Positions 13,646 through 21,087 of a stretch of DNA of 30,587 nucleotides are shown here, piece by piece. Within the stretch, counting starts at the first letter, position 1; each line of letters opens with the position of its first letter. The notes beneath the pieces were generated by a model. That model was given only the letters and a program-made list of their open reading frames with translations. It ran no database searches and was not told the DNA's origin. The position numbers and the translations under genes were made by a program. Origin of the DNA: a virus; the IMG/VR virus record IMGVR_UViG_3300043496_000078, positions 1 through 30,587 of that record. One strand, 5' to 3'.

Positions 13646-14604
13646 GCGACGTCCTCATTCTTGGGTTTTGAGAGAATCCGCAGCACACGGAAGTCTGCCG
13701 CCGGCGCGGTGTAGGCTTTGCGATGCTGCAGTTTCCAGGAGATACGCCGGCCGTCGGCAAGGCGGCCATAGGTGTGATGCGCGAGCTTGGCCTCGAGCTC
13801 GGTCTTGATGATGTCTTCCTGCGCCTCGAGCCGCTTCCTGCCGGACTGCGTCTCGATCAGTTCCTCGACCAGGACGAGCGCGCGATTGTCTTTGGTGAGG
13901 TCGAGCTCGGTGCCATCGTCGGTGGGATACAGGAGGCGCACCAGCTCGGCATCGCGACCGAAGTCGACCGGCGGCATGATGTTCGGCGTGAGGTAGTTGT
14001 CATGGAATTCGCGCACCTTGCGCTCGATGAAGCCCTCGAGCTCGGGGTCGCGGGCAATATTGAAAGTGCGGAAGTGCCAACTGTATTCGCTGTTGATGAG
14101 CACGACGAGCATGCCCCAGGCGCAATCCGCCAGCATCATCTCGTTGAGGGTTTGCAGGTGGTACTGCCGCGGCGGCTGGGCGTCGCCGTATTCGACCGAG
14201 TCGTTCGGATCGAGCAGCCACTTGTCCTGGAACACGCGCCGGCTGATTACCTTGGCCTGAATAATGCCGGGGCCATCGCGATCAGGGCTGATGGCGAAAC
14301 CGTCGGGCGTCGCGCCCATGCCACGATCGAGATCGCGCAGGAATATCTTCGCGCGGGTCGCCTGCATGTCGGGGAATGTTTCGCTCAGCGCTTCGAACGC
14401 CGAGGCCTCGCCCCATCGGCCTTTTTTGAGCGTAGGGGAATCGACTAGCGGCGGCCGCAAGCCTTTCTTTTCGGCAAATAGCACCGCCGCCGATGCGAAT
14501 GCGCCTTCGCCGCATACCGTGGCGACATCGCTGGCCGTGATCACTGGCTGGCGCAGTGCCGACCATTGCTCATAGCTCTCGATCGGAATGCGCTCGACGG
14601 TCAT
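13642..14604 (-). CDS. YqaJ-type viral exonuclease with Gln in place of the ExK glutamate
   Basis: A 320-residue lambda-exo/YqaJ-fold nuclease expected to trim double-strand ends for annealing. Visible motifs: ITASDVATVCG (22-32), GRWGEASAFEAL with E66, ATPDG with D101, IIQAKVISRRVFQDKW (114-129) with K118, and PPRQYHLQTLNEMM. The usual E-x-K is here Q116-A-K118 (codon CAG). This may mark a subfamily or a loss of activity. ATGA overlaps on both sides. The C-terminal 100 residues form a helical extension. Confidence 0.85.
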   Translation of the reverse strand: MTVERIPIESYEQWSALRQPVITASDVATVCGEGAFASAAVLFAEKKGLRPPLVDSPTLKKGRWGEASAFEALSETFPDMQATRAKIFLRDLDRGMGATPDGFAISPDRDGPGIIQAKVISRRVFQDKWLLDPNDSVEYGDAQPPRQYHLQTLNEMMLADCAWGMLVVLINSEYSWHFRTFNIARDPELEGFIERKVREFHDNYLTPNIMPPVDFGRDAELVRLLYPTDDGTELDLTKDNRALVLVEELIETQSGRKRLEAQEDIIKTELEAKLAHHTYGRLADGRRISWKLQHRKAYTAPAADFRVLRILSKPKNEDVA

Positions 14605-14996
14605 CGCGCTTGGCCTTTGATGGCGGTCACGATTTGACCTGCGCGTGCTCTGTTGATCAGACGCTCGCGCTGCAACGGCGTCATTCTGGCCAGGGCATCG
14701 AGCTCGCGCCCATGATCGAGCGAGGTGCCTTCAACAGCGTTCAAGGTCGCAAGTCCCAGCACGCGGGCGCGGCGCAAATCGGTATAAACAGTCGAGCGCG
14801 ACGATTTTGTTTCACGTGCAACACTGCGCACAAAAGCCTCGCCGACGCGCGTCTTGCCGGTATGACCGATGCGGTGCAGCCGCTCGAGCACCTGCAAGGC
14901 GCGCTTGGTTTCTGAAACGATGGTCTTGGCGGCCTTTTCCAGGGCCATGGCGGACAGCAGTTCGTCGTTGTCGGTTTGCTGTTTGATCTTGGGCAT
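14601..14996 (-). CDS. ParB/KorB-like helix-turn-helix protein, first of early operon
   Basis: A 131-residue protein from ATG 14996; upstream starts in frame lack context. AFVRSVARETKSSRSTVYTD, then LRRARVLGLATLNAVEGTSL, is an HTH of the ParB/KorB central-domain type. It ends with the common LDALARMTPLQRERLINRAR helix seen after such domains. No ParB N-terminal nuclease part is present. First gene after the leftward promoter, so it may regulate the early operon or bind the phage origin. Confidence 0.7.
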   Translation of the reverse strand: MPKIKQQTDNDELLSAMALEKAAKTIVSETKRALQVLERLHRIGHTGKTRVGEAFVRSVARETKSSRSTVYTDLRRARVLGLATLNAVEGTSLDHGRELDALARMTPLQRERLINRARAGQIVTAIKGQAR

Positions 14997-15148
14997 AGTT
15001 CCACCGTGCTCCCGCACTAATGCGCGGCCGCGCGAATTCCGCTGTGACTCCATTGGATTTTGCCGTTGCAAGCGGCAGAGAACTGACGAACGTCGTCCGA
15101 TCTGATCGCAAGGTTAACGAAATGTTTATGGATGTCGCAAGACGAAAA

Positions 15149-15177
15149 ATTTTACAGAACGATGACAAATGACTCAA
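15149..15177 (-). promoter_or_regulatory. leftward early promoter overlapping an operator-like box
   Basis: On the (-) strand, TTGAGT (15177-15172), 17 bp, then TAAAAT (15154-15149). The -10 overlaps TTTTACA at 15150-15156, the same box repeated upstream of the repressor gene. Repression by that protein is a direct prediction. The leader to the first gene would be about 145 nt. Confidence 0.65.
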
Positions 15178-15296
15178 TTGGACAGTAGCATTGCCCCAAG
15201 TTATGGCGATGCCTTGCGGCTAACTTGAATTGCGAAAGCCAAAAATTTATTCGCGTAGGATATACAGTGTTTGGACGTTTCTGGACGGAATAGCTC

Positions 15297-15328
15297 AAAA
15301 CCTAAGAGCGACAAAGCTTTAGGTTTTT
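15297..15328. promoter_or_regulatory. hairpin with T tracts in rightward operon leader
   Basis: AAAACCTAA (15297-15305) pairs with TTAGGTTTT (15319-15327); an inner AGC/GCT can extend it past a bulge. It ends in five Ts on (+) and has four on (-). It could be a bidirectional terminator or an attenuator about 160 nt before the first rightward gene. Confidence 0.45.
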
Positions 15329-15486
15329 GCTGCCGCAACGCTGGCCAATTTGCCATCCGCTTTTGATTTGGTTTAGCATTGCTGCGCTTGCGATCTGCCT
15401 GGTCCGCCGATCGTTTCACTTGCGACGATGCAACACCGAAACACCGCGCACGCGGGCGCGCAGTTATGCGCGATAAGGGAGGACCA

Positions 15487-15873
15487 ATGGCAGAGCAGCA
15501 TCCAGGCTCCAACGGCTTCAACAAGACCCAGATCAGCGGCTATCTCGCCGAGATCGATCTGCGGGATGACCAGCTCGACAGCCTGCGATCGGACTACATG
15601 CTCAAATGCAAGACGCCGCGGGCTGCGATCCGCGAGATCAAGGCCGCGGTGAAGGAAGCCGGGATCAACCGCAAGGCATTTGACGAGTTGCTGACCCAGC
15701 ACCGCGAAGATCGCGCCGCAATAAAGCGCGTTGCAGCGATGGAAGCCGACGACGCCGCCGACCTCGAGGCGCTGCAGGAGGCGCTCGGCGAATATGCCGA
15801 CACGCCGCTCGGATCTGCGGCACTGAAACGCGCCGGCGCCAGCGAGGAGACGCTCGACACCCTCAGCGCATGA
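15487..15873 (+). CDS. small early DNA-binding-like protein (GapR/DUF2312-like layout)
   Basis: GGGAGG sits 4-5 nt before the ATG at 15487, which I prefer to the frame opening at 15379. The 128-residue product has ISGYLAEIDLRDDQLDSLRS, then YMLKCKTPRAAIREIKAAVKEAGI and FDELLTQHRED. The layout of two helices, a basic K/R stretch and another helix recalls DUF2312/GapR proteins, but the match is distant. It is first in the rightward DNA-metabolism operon. The C-terminus is acidic. Confidence 0.6.
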   Translation: MAEQHPGSNGFNKTQISGYLAEIDLRDDQLDSLRSDYMLKCKTPRAAIREIKAAVKEAGINRKAFDELLTQHREDRAAIKRVAAMEADDAADLEALQEALGEYADTPLGSAALKRAGASEETLDTLSA

Positions 15874-15880
15874 GGGCGTC

Positions 15881-16462
15881 ATGCTCGACCATAGCTGCCA
15901 GGTCAACCGCGCCCCGCTGCAGGAACGTCGCGGCGATTGCTACGACACGCCGGCGGTCGCCGTGCACGCGCTGCGGAAGGTGGAGCGGCTCCCACATCGG
16001 ATCTGGGAACCGGCCTGCGGCACCGGCAACATCGTCACCGTGCTGCGCGCGGCCGGGCATGACGTCATCGCCACCGATCTGAATGATCGCGGATGCCCCA
16101 ATTCCTCGATCCGCATTGATTTCCTGTTGCCTGGATTCAATGGCGGTGGCTGCGATGCGATTGTCACCAATCCACCGTTCGCGTTGGCGGAAAAGTTCGT
16201 CGCCGCTGCGCTCGAGCGCGCGCCGGTGGTGATTATGTTGCTGCGGCTGGCGTTTATGGAAAGCGAGCGGCGCTCGCACATCCTCGACAACGGCAAGCTC
16301 GCCCGCATCCACGTTTTTTCCAAGCGCCTGCCAATGATGCACCGGGCCGGATGGGAAGGGCGCAAGGCGAACAGCGGCATGGCCTTCGCCTGGTTCGTCT
16401 GGGATCGCGCGCACAGCGGCCCGGCGACCGTCGATCGGATCAGATGGGAGGCGGCGGAATGA
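15881..16462 (+). CDS. DNA N6-adenine methyltransferase
   Basis: A 193-residue SAM-dependent methyltransferase. Motif I is WEPACGTGN (42-50), with ATD (64-66) ending strand 2, and the catalytic motif is TNPPF (96-100), diagnostic of N6-adenine enzymes. The opening DCYDTPAVAVHAL is typical of phage versions. There is no separate target-recognition domain, so the specificity is unclear. It ends by ATGA overlap with the RuvC-like gene. It could protect phage DNA from restriction or mark it for regulation. Confidence 0.85.
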   Translation: MLDHSCQVNRAPLQERRGDCYDTPAVAVHALRKVERLPHRIWEPACGTGNIVTVLRAAGHDVIATDLNDRGCPNSSIRIDFLLPGFNGGGCDAIVTNPPFALAEKFVAAALERAPVVIMLLRLAFMESERRSHILDNGKLARIHVFSKRLPMMHRAGWEGRKANSGMAFAWFVWDRAHSGPATVDRIRWEAAE

Positions 16463-17001
16463 CTCTGATCCTCGCCCTCGATCTTGCGACCGTCTGCGGC
16501 CATGCGCGCGGCAGAGTCGGTTCGACTCCGGTCGCGGGATCGGTGCGCTTCGCCAGCGTCGGCGCCTCGCAGAACGCGATCTTGGCATCTGCGTTCGATT
16601 GGTTCGTTGAGCTCACCAAGCAGGCGCCGCGGCCGGATATGATCGCGATCGAGGCGCTGCTGCCGCACGCGGCAATGAAGGGCCAACGCACACAAAACCA
16701 TGACTTGCTGGCGTATCTGCATGGCGTCGCGCGCGTGGTGTTTTTCAAGCGCGGCATCTTTCGCATCGAGACCTATCGCGCGGTGGATATTCGCGGCCAC
16801 TTTCTGGGCCGGCGCGATCTGAAACGCGACGCCGCTAAACGCGAAACGATGCAGCGCTGTCGTGCGCTGGGCTGGCAGGTCGAAGATGACAACGCCGCCG
16901 ATGCTGCGGCGACCTGGAGCTGCGCCTGCGCGCATATTGATCCGGTGACGGCGCTCGAGGTGTCGCCGTTGTTTAATCGCAAGCTTCGGGTGGTGGCATG
17001 A
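16459..17001 (+). CDS. RuvC-like Holliday junction resolvase
   Basis: A 180-residue RNase H-fold protein. LILALDLATVCG places D8 on the first strand, MIAIEALL places E65, and VEDDNAADAAA places D144 and D148 on the last helix. These four acids are the expected metal site. The spacing fits RuvC-type resolvases, which cut branched DNA before packaging. The start at 16459 is set by the ATGA overlap. Phage RuvC-like proteins often lack an assigned name. Confidence 0.8.
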   Translation: MTLILALDLATVCGHARGRVGSTPVAGSVRFASVGASQNAILASAFDWFVELTKQAPRPDMIAIEALLPHAAMKGQRTQNHDLLAYLHGVARVVFFKRGIFRIETYRAVDIRGHFLGRRDLKRDAAKRETMQRCRALGWQVEDDNAADAAATWSCACAHIDPVTALEVSPLFNRKLRVVA

Positions 17002-17237
17002 CCGACGAGCAGCTTGCACAATTCCTGGGGCTCGATCGCTGCACGTCATTACAGCGCGAGAAGGTATTGCGCAGCATCACGCCGGCTAGGCGAGAAGTTT
17101 ATGAGCGCATGGCGCAACTCGAGGTCGCGCTTAATCTGTGGAAGCACGGATTAGCTCCGAAGCCGCGCGGCGTCTTGATCGATGGCGTGCGCGCTGTGCA
17201 ACGACGGCGGCGTCGTCATCAGGGGATGATGCCATGA
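16998..17237 (+). CDS. small hypothetical protein, 79 aa
   Basis: MTDEQLAQFLGLDRCTSLQR then ITPARREVYERMAQLEVALN and a very basic C-terminus (AVQRRRRRHQG). ATGA overlaps on both sides. Helical and basic, so nucleic-acid binding is possible. Family not recognised. Confidence 0.6.
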   Translation: MTDEQLAQFLGLDRCTSLQREKVLRSITPARREVYERMAQLEVALNLWKHGLAPKPRGVLIDGVRAVQRRRRRHQGMMP

Positions 17238-17443
17238 GTTTTTCCGCACGCGAGAAGCGCCAGGCCGCCGGCCGCGAGGTCGGATTGCGCTGCAAGGTCT
17301 ATCACGGGCGCGTCTCGCGCGGACTGATGACGCAAAGCCAGGCCGACTACGAGATCGCCATCATGCAGTCGATCGAGGCGGACTATCGCAGGCTCGAGGA
17401 GGAGGAAGCGCCGCCGCTGTTTCGTGCACCGGTGCCTACATGA
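17234..17443 (+). CDS. small hypothetical protein, 69 aa
   Basis: The start at 17234 comes from the ATGA overlap. MSFSAREKRQAAGREVGLRC, then VYHGRVSRGLMTQSQADYEI and IEADYRRLEEEEAPP, forms a basic N-terminus and an acidic helical C-terminus. This resembles the small proteins often found between RuvC-like and helicase genes in alphaproteobacterial phages. Role unknown. Confidence 0.6.
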   Translation: MSFSAREKRQAAGREVGLRCKVYHGRVSRGLMTQSQADYEIAIMQSIEADYRRLEEEEAPPLFRAPVPT

Positions 17444-17634
17444 ACCCGTACCTGTTGCTGCAGGCACGCATCGAGGCCCGGTCGGTGCTGTTTAACGCGG
17501 CCGAATATGACTCGCTCGGCGAGGCGATCGATCCGCTGCTGGCCTATGCCGACGACAGCGGCATTACCCAGGACATAGGTTCGGACAATGTGGTGGCCAT
17601 GGTTTTGAAAGGTTTTGGCGTTGATGTCGGTTGA
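17440..17634 (+). CDS. small acidic hypothetical protein, 64 aa
   Basis: MNPYLLLQARIEARSVLFNA, then GEAIDPLLAYADDSG and VVAMVLKGFGVDVG: soluble, acidic and helical. The start overlaps the upstream stop by ATGA, and its end overlaps the next gene by 11 bp. No family recognised. Confidence 0.6.
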   Translation: MNPYLLLQARIEARSVLFNAAEYDSLGEAIDPLLAYADDSGITQDIGSDNVVAMVLKGFGVDVG

Positions 17635-18355
17635 AAGCCGGACCATAGGTTGGTTCTCTTGCGGTGCCGCATCTGCCGTCGCGGTAAAACTCACACATGC
17701 GCTGCCGGTCTATTGCGATACCGGATCCGAACATCCCGACAACGTGCGTTTCCTAGCAGACTGCGAGCGATGGTTCGGCTGCACGGTGAAGCGGCTGAAA
17801 TCGGAACGCTATAAGGACACCTGGGACGTATGGCGAAGACGTCGGTATCTCGCCGGTGTCGACGGCGCGCTCTGCACGGTCGAATTGAAGGTAATGCCGC
17901 GGCTTGCTTTCCAGCGACCCGACGATCAGCACGTTTTCGGCTACACCGCCGACGCTCTTGACATGGCGCGGGCCGAGCGGCTGCGCGCTACCTTCCCGGA
18001 GCTGATCATCCATACCCCACTGATTGAGCGCGGCCTAAGCAAAGCCGCGTGCCTCGACATCATCCAGCGCGCGGGCATCGCGTTGCCGCCGCTCTATGCG
18101 ATGGGGTTCCAGAACAACAACTGCCTACCGTGCGTGAAGGCGACGAGCCCGGACTATTGGGCATTGGTGCGCCGCCGGTTCCCAGACAAGTTCGATCGCA
18201 TGGCCAAACTATCGCGTGAGCTTGACGTGCGACTGTGCCGCCTAGAGGGCGAGCGCGCGTTCATCGATGAGATACCGCTCGACCATCCGACTATCCATCC
18301 AATCCAGCCGGCCTGCGACTTCCTCTGCTACATCGCGGAGGTGGATTTGCAATGA
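17624..18355 (+). CDS. PAPS reductase-like ATP-pyrophosphatase-fold protein
   Basis: A 243-residue protein of the adenine nucleotide alpha hydrolase superfamily. Residues 10-18 (WFSCGAASA) are the modified SGGxxS-type P-loop; PVYCDTGSEHPDN (28-40) follows the second strand; CTVELKVMPRL (84-94) and a CxxC at 167-170 (NNNCLPC) complete the PAPS-reductase pattern. Relatives reduce sulfate esters or, as DndC, help place sulfur in DNA. Phage copies have no proven job. ATG 17624 is preferred over TTG 17615. It is ATGA-coupled to the helicase. Confidence 0.75.
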   Translation: MSVESRTIGWFSCGAASAVAVKLTHALPVYCDTGSEHPDNVRFLADCERWFGCTVKRLKSERYKDTWDVWRRRRYLAGVDGALCTVELKVMPRLAFQRPDDQHVFGYTADALDMARAERLRATFPELIIHTPLIERGLSKAACLDIIQRAGIALPPLYAMGFQNNNCLPCVKATSPDYWALVRRRFPDKFDRMAKLSRELDVRLCRLEGERAFIDEIPLDHPTIHPIQPACDFLCYIAEVDLQ

Positions 18356-19806
18356 CAGAGTTAGGCACCTTTGCGGAAGGCTTTGCGTCCTGGCGGCGCG
18401 TGCTGGCGTCATGTCCGCCGGCGGCGCGCTTAACCGTATTCGAAAACGCCGCCCATGACGTGGCGCAATACATCATCAAAGGGCTCGATAAGGTTATTGC
18501 GAGCGATGAGCTCTATGAGATCGCTACCGCGCACAATGTCGCCGAGGGCGACGCCGATGTGGTGCAGGGCGTTATCGTGCGCGCGTTCTATGACATCGAG
18601 GCCGAGCTCGAGCGCGTCCCGCCGGACGATCTCGAGCGCCGCAAAGGCAAGGGTAACGGCCACGATCACGGCCAGCGCGCGCGACCTTATCTCTTGCCCG
18701 ATCCGGCGACGATTCCGCCACGGCAATGGCTGCATGGTCGCCACTATATGCGCTGCGTTGTCACCGCCACGGTGGCACCAGGTGGTTTCGGCAAGACCTC
18801 GTTGTCGCTGTTCGAAGCGCTGGAAATGATCAAGGCCGGCCTGCGCGTCTGGTACATCAGCGCCGAGGACGATCGCGACGAGCTCGATCGGCGCATCGCC
18901 GCCTACGTCAAACGCCACACCATCACGCCGATGGAAATGGCCAGCAACTTTTTCGTCGACGACAAGATATCGTTTCCGATCAAGCTCGCCAAAATGGGCA
19001 AGAACGGCGCGGCGTTCGACGAGCATAAACTGGCGGAATTCGAGGCCGCGATCGCGATCGATCGCATCGACGTGGTGATCCTCGATCCGCTGATCAGCTT
19101 CCACTATCTGCCCGAGAACGACACCAGCTCGATGGATCTGTTGGTCAAGCGGCTCGGCGAGGTCTGCGTGCGCCGCCAATGCTGCATCGAGCTCTCGCAC
19201 CACGTGCGCAAGCCCACCATGGGCCAGGCCGAGATCACCGTCTATGACGCCCGCGGCGCCGGCGCCATCGTCAATGCGGTGCGTAGTTGCCGGGTGCTCA
19301 ACCAGATGAGCATGGTCGAGGCACAGCAGGCCGAGGTCGAGGTCGAGCAGCGCTCGTTCTACATCCGCGTCGATCCCGGCAAGCGCAACATGGCACCACC
19401 GGAAAAGGCGCGCTGGCGCAAGCTGGTCTCTGTCGAGATCGCCAACGGCGACAATGTGCAGGCGATCGAACGCTACGAATACCCGAAAATCTTTTCCAAG
19501 CTCAGCACCCTCGACGTCGAATGGATCAAGGGCCTGCTGGCAGTGCGCGACTACCGCGTCGACACGCGATCCGGTGACTGGCTCGGGCTGCCGATCGCCG
19601 AGCGCTTCGGCCGCGATCCGAAGGCGAACGAGGGCGACGCCAAGTGGATCTCCGCCGTGCTCAAGACCTGGGAAAAAAACAAGGTATTCAAGCGTGAGGA
19701 ACTCGAAGATGTGCACCGCAAACCGAAGTGGTTTTACGTCCCCATCAACGGTCGTCCGAGGCGGGAAATCGTGTTCGTCGAGGAGCAGGATGACATGGAA
19801 CTCTGA
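18352..19806 (+). CDS. RepA/RecA-like AAA ATPase, candidate replicative helicase
   Basis: A 484-residue protein. Walker A is APGGFGKTS (142-150), SAEDD (170-174) holds the candidate catalytic glutamate, Walker B is VVILDP (241-246), and LSHHVRK (281-287) is the sensor-like motif. This is the AAA_25/RepA hexameric-helicase pattern. The N-terminal 110 residues are helical with a Lys/Gly/His linker. The C-terminus (residues 400-484) looks like a winged-helix extension. It is followed directly by iteron-like DNA, which supports a replication-initiation role as in RSF1010 RepA systems. That last step is inference. Confidence 0.85.
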   Translation: MTELGTFAEGFASWRRVLASCPPAARLTVFENAAHDVAQYIIKGLDKVIASDELYEIATAHNVAEGDADVVQGVIVRAFYDIEAELERVPPDDLERRKGKGNGHDHGQRARPYLLPDPATIPPRQWLHGRHYMRCVVTATVAPGGFGKTSLSLFEALEMIKAGLRVWYISAEDDRDELDRRIAAYVKRHTITPMEMASNFFVDDKISFPIKLAKMGKNGAAFDEHKLAEFEAAIAIDRIDVVILDPLISFHYLPENDTSSMDLLVKRLGEVCVRRQCCIELSHHVRKPTMGQAEITVYDARGAGAIVNAVRSCRVLNQMSMVEAQQAEVEVEQRSFYIRVDPGKRNMAPPEKARWRKLVSVEIANGDNVQAIERYEYPKIFSKLSTLDVEWIKGLLAVRDYRVDTRSGDWLGLPIAERFGRDPKANEGDAKWISAVLKTWEKNKVFKREELEDVHRKPKWFYVPINGRPRREIVFVEEQDDMEL

Positions 19807-19813
19807 TTCTCTC

Positions 19814-20003
19814 ACTGCCGCGGGACTGCCGCGGGACTGCCGCAGACTGGCGCAAACTGCCTGCGGCGGAAAACCGGTATTTGCGCCAGTGCGCCAGTTG
19901 GGGGCGTCCCCTACGTGGGACGCCTCCAAACTGTCGTGGGGCGTCCACGCCCCCAACTGGCGCTCAAGCCAGGCGCAATGACCGCCGCGGGACTGCCGCA
20001 GAC
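19814..20003. repeat. iteron and inverted-repeat region, candidate replication origin
   Basis: Units of ACTGCCGCGGG start at 19814, 19825 and 19836 (the last ends CAG), with weaker ones at 19846 and 19856. A 20-bp exact repeat lies at 19828-19847 and 19984-20003. A perfect 17-bp inverted repeat lies at 19891-19907 and 19947-19963. Two local hairpins (19903-19910 with 19917-19924; 19938-19944 with 19947-19953) compete with it. TGCGCCAG is also doubled at 19882-19897. No gene fits here. The position right after the helicase gene favours an origin. Confidence 0.6.
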
Positions 20004-20027
20004 CGTCTATTCGTCGAGGAAAGATTC

Positions 20028-20327
20028 ATGAAACGACGCCGGCCATCAAAACCATGGCAGCCCACCGAAGGCGCTGAACTCGTCGGGCTACTCGGCGCAA
20101 GCGGAGATTGGATGCTCTGGCAACGCCATACTGTTGCCGGCTGGCATAATTTTGCGATCACACCGCCCCCCGATGCCAAACTGAAAAAGTCGGTGTTCCA
20201 TGGTGCTTGGAATGGTGAGCGTCTTTGCGGGAATGCAGACTTGGGGGTGCTCGCCGAGCATCATCTGGAAATTTACGTCGAGCTGGAAAAGCTGTGCCCC
20301 ACGATCGAATGGGACTTCGACCAATGA
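20028..20327 (+). CDS. hypothetical protein, 99 aa
   Basis: GAGGAAAG precedes ATG 20028; the longer frame from 19881 runs through the inverted repeat and is rejected. The protein has a basic start (MKRRRPSKPWQ), then LLGASGDWMLWQRHTVAGWH and PDAKLKKSVFHGAWNGERLC, and an acidic end (IEWDFDQ). Trp-rich, probably a small beta-rich fold. Its end overlaps the next gene by ATGA. Family not recognised. Confidence 0.6.
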   Translation: MKRRRPSKPWQPTEGAELVGLLGASGDWMLWQRHTVAGWHNFAITPPPDAKLKKSVFHGAWNGERLCGNADLGVLAEHHLEIYVELEKLCPTIEWDFDQ

Positions 20328-20527
20328 CCACGCAGCTCAGGTTCCGCGACGGGTTTTGGCAGGGCGTCACCTGGAGCCGGCCCGATAGCCCAACCCCGGC
20401 GCTGTGCTCGCGCTGCTCGGGTGCGCTGCCCGAGGTCCCGTTGATGTTCTGGCGCGAGAACAAGTCGGCCGCCTCGTTCTGCGATGCCTGCGTCGAGACC
20501 TGGGTCACATCGGAGATCGCGCAATGA
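20324..20527 (+). CDS. small zinc-ribbon-like protein, 67 aa
   Basis: Two Cys pairs, CSRC and FCDAC, spaced about 22 residues apart, are likely to bind zinc. The rest (FRDGFWQGVTWSRPD, LMFWRENKSAASF) is aromatic. It is coupled by ATGA on both sides. Such proteins are common in phage early regions; the partner is unknown. Confidence 0.65.
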   Translation: MTTQLRFRDGFWQGVTWSRPDSPTPALCSRCSGALPEVPLMFWRENKSAASFCDACVETWVTSEIAQ

Positions 20528-20838
20528 CCGCGCGCAGCACGCTGCCCGCTCGCCGCCGCGCCGAAACGTTTCCCGTGAAACACGGCGGCCAAAATACCGA
20601 ATTTCAGGTGACGCTCGGCTATTACCGGGACGGCAGGGTTGGCGAAGTGTTCATCTCGGGCGCCAAAGCCGGAAGCGGCGTCGAGGCCGTCGCCCGTGAC
20701 GGCGCCGTCCTGCTCTCGATCGCGCTGCAGTTCGGCGTGCCGCTGGAAACCATCAAGCACGCGATCACCCGCGAAGGTGACGGCGCACCCTCAACCATCA
20801 TCGGCGCCGTGGTCGATCGCCTAACGGAGCGCGAGTGA
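20524..20838 (+). CDS. TSCPD-domain-like protein (RNR C-terminal type)
   Basis: A 104-residue protein. RRRAETFPVKHGGQNTEFQV, GYYRDGRVGEVFISGAKAGS, then ARDGAVLLSIALQFGVPLET and IKHAITREGDG, follow the TSCPD domain found at the end of B12-dependent ribonucleotide reductases. Stand-alone copies are common in alphaproteobacteria and their phages. The two cysteines that give the domain its name are missing here (G and S positions). It may modulate a host reductase; this is inference. Confidence 0.7.
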   Translation: MTARSTLPARRRAETFPVKHGGQNTEFQVTLGYYRDGRVGEVFISGAKAGSGVEAVARDGAVLLSIALQFGVPLETIKHAITREGDGAPSTIIGAVVDRLTERE

Positions 20839-20863
20839 AGCCATGACCGAGCGCACGGCCTAC
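20835..20863 (+). repeat. 29-bp start-region repeat, copy 1
   Basis: An exact copy of 21059-21087. It covers GTGAAGCC, the ATG and the codons for MTERTAY. The two genes that carry it differ after this point, so only the start region is shared. Confidence 0.85.
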
Positions 20864-21070
20864 AACATGTTTACCAAAGTCATCGATTACTTTGTTGATT
20901 GGTGGTTGAGGCACTGTCCTCACGATGGGCAGAACGTGGCCGCCGATCTTCTTGAGGGCTCCGGTGGCGTAGCGGTTAAATACTGTCGCAGATGCGGTGC
21001 CGTGCGCCCTGAATATTCCAGCGAATGGCGCAGACCGCGCCCCCTTTGGTTCCCCGAGGTGAAGCCATGA
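20843..21070 (+). CDS. small Cys/His protein, 75 aa
   Basis: MTERTAYNMFTKVIDYFVDW, a Trp/Phe-rich helix, then LRHCPHDGQNVAADLLEG and KYCRRCGAVRPEY. C-x-H and CRRC could form a zinc site. It shares its first seven residues and start region with the next gene. No classical Shine-Dalgarno; GTGAAGCC precedes the ATG. Confidence 0.6.
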   Translation: MTERTAYNMFTKVIDYFVDWWLRHCPHDGQNVAADLLEGSGGVAVKYCRRCGAVRPEYSSEWRRPRPLWFPEVKP

Positions 21071-21087
21071 CCGAGCGCACGGCCTAC
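21059..21087 (+). repeat. 29-bp start-region repeat, copy 2
   Basis: Identical to 20835-20863. It begins in the last codons of the upstream gene and supplies the start and first seven codons of the gene at 21067. Confidence 0.85.

Larger units (their letters stand above)
14997..15486. other. divergent early control region without genes
   Basis: These 490 bp separate the leftward recombination operon from the rightward DNA-metabolism operon and are AT-rich. They hold the leftward promoter at 15149-15177 and the hairpin at 15297-15328. A weak rightward candidate is TTGGAC at 15178-15183 and TTATGG at 15201-15206 with 17-bp spacing. I see no protein gene here. Confidence 0.6.

Noticed and set aside
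12393-13714. Long (+) frames opposite the recombination operon
   Set aside because: The (-) genes have conserved blocks, ribosome sites and ATGA coupling; the (+) frames have none.
15940-17049. 369-codon (-) frame opposite the methyltransferase and RuvC-like genes
   Set aside because: Shadow of well-supported (+) genes; Arg/His-rich composition typical of reverse frames.
18430-19956. 508-codon frame on the (-) strand opposite the helicase gene
   Set aside because: The (+) frame has clear Walker motifs and coupling; the reverse frame is a GC-rich shadow without recognisable motifs.
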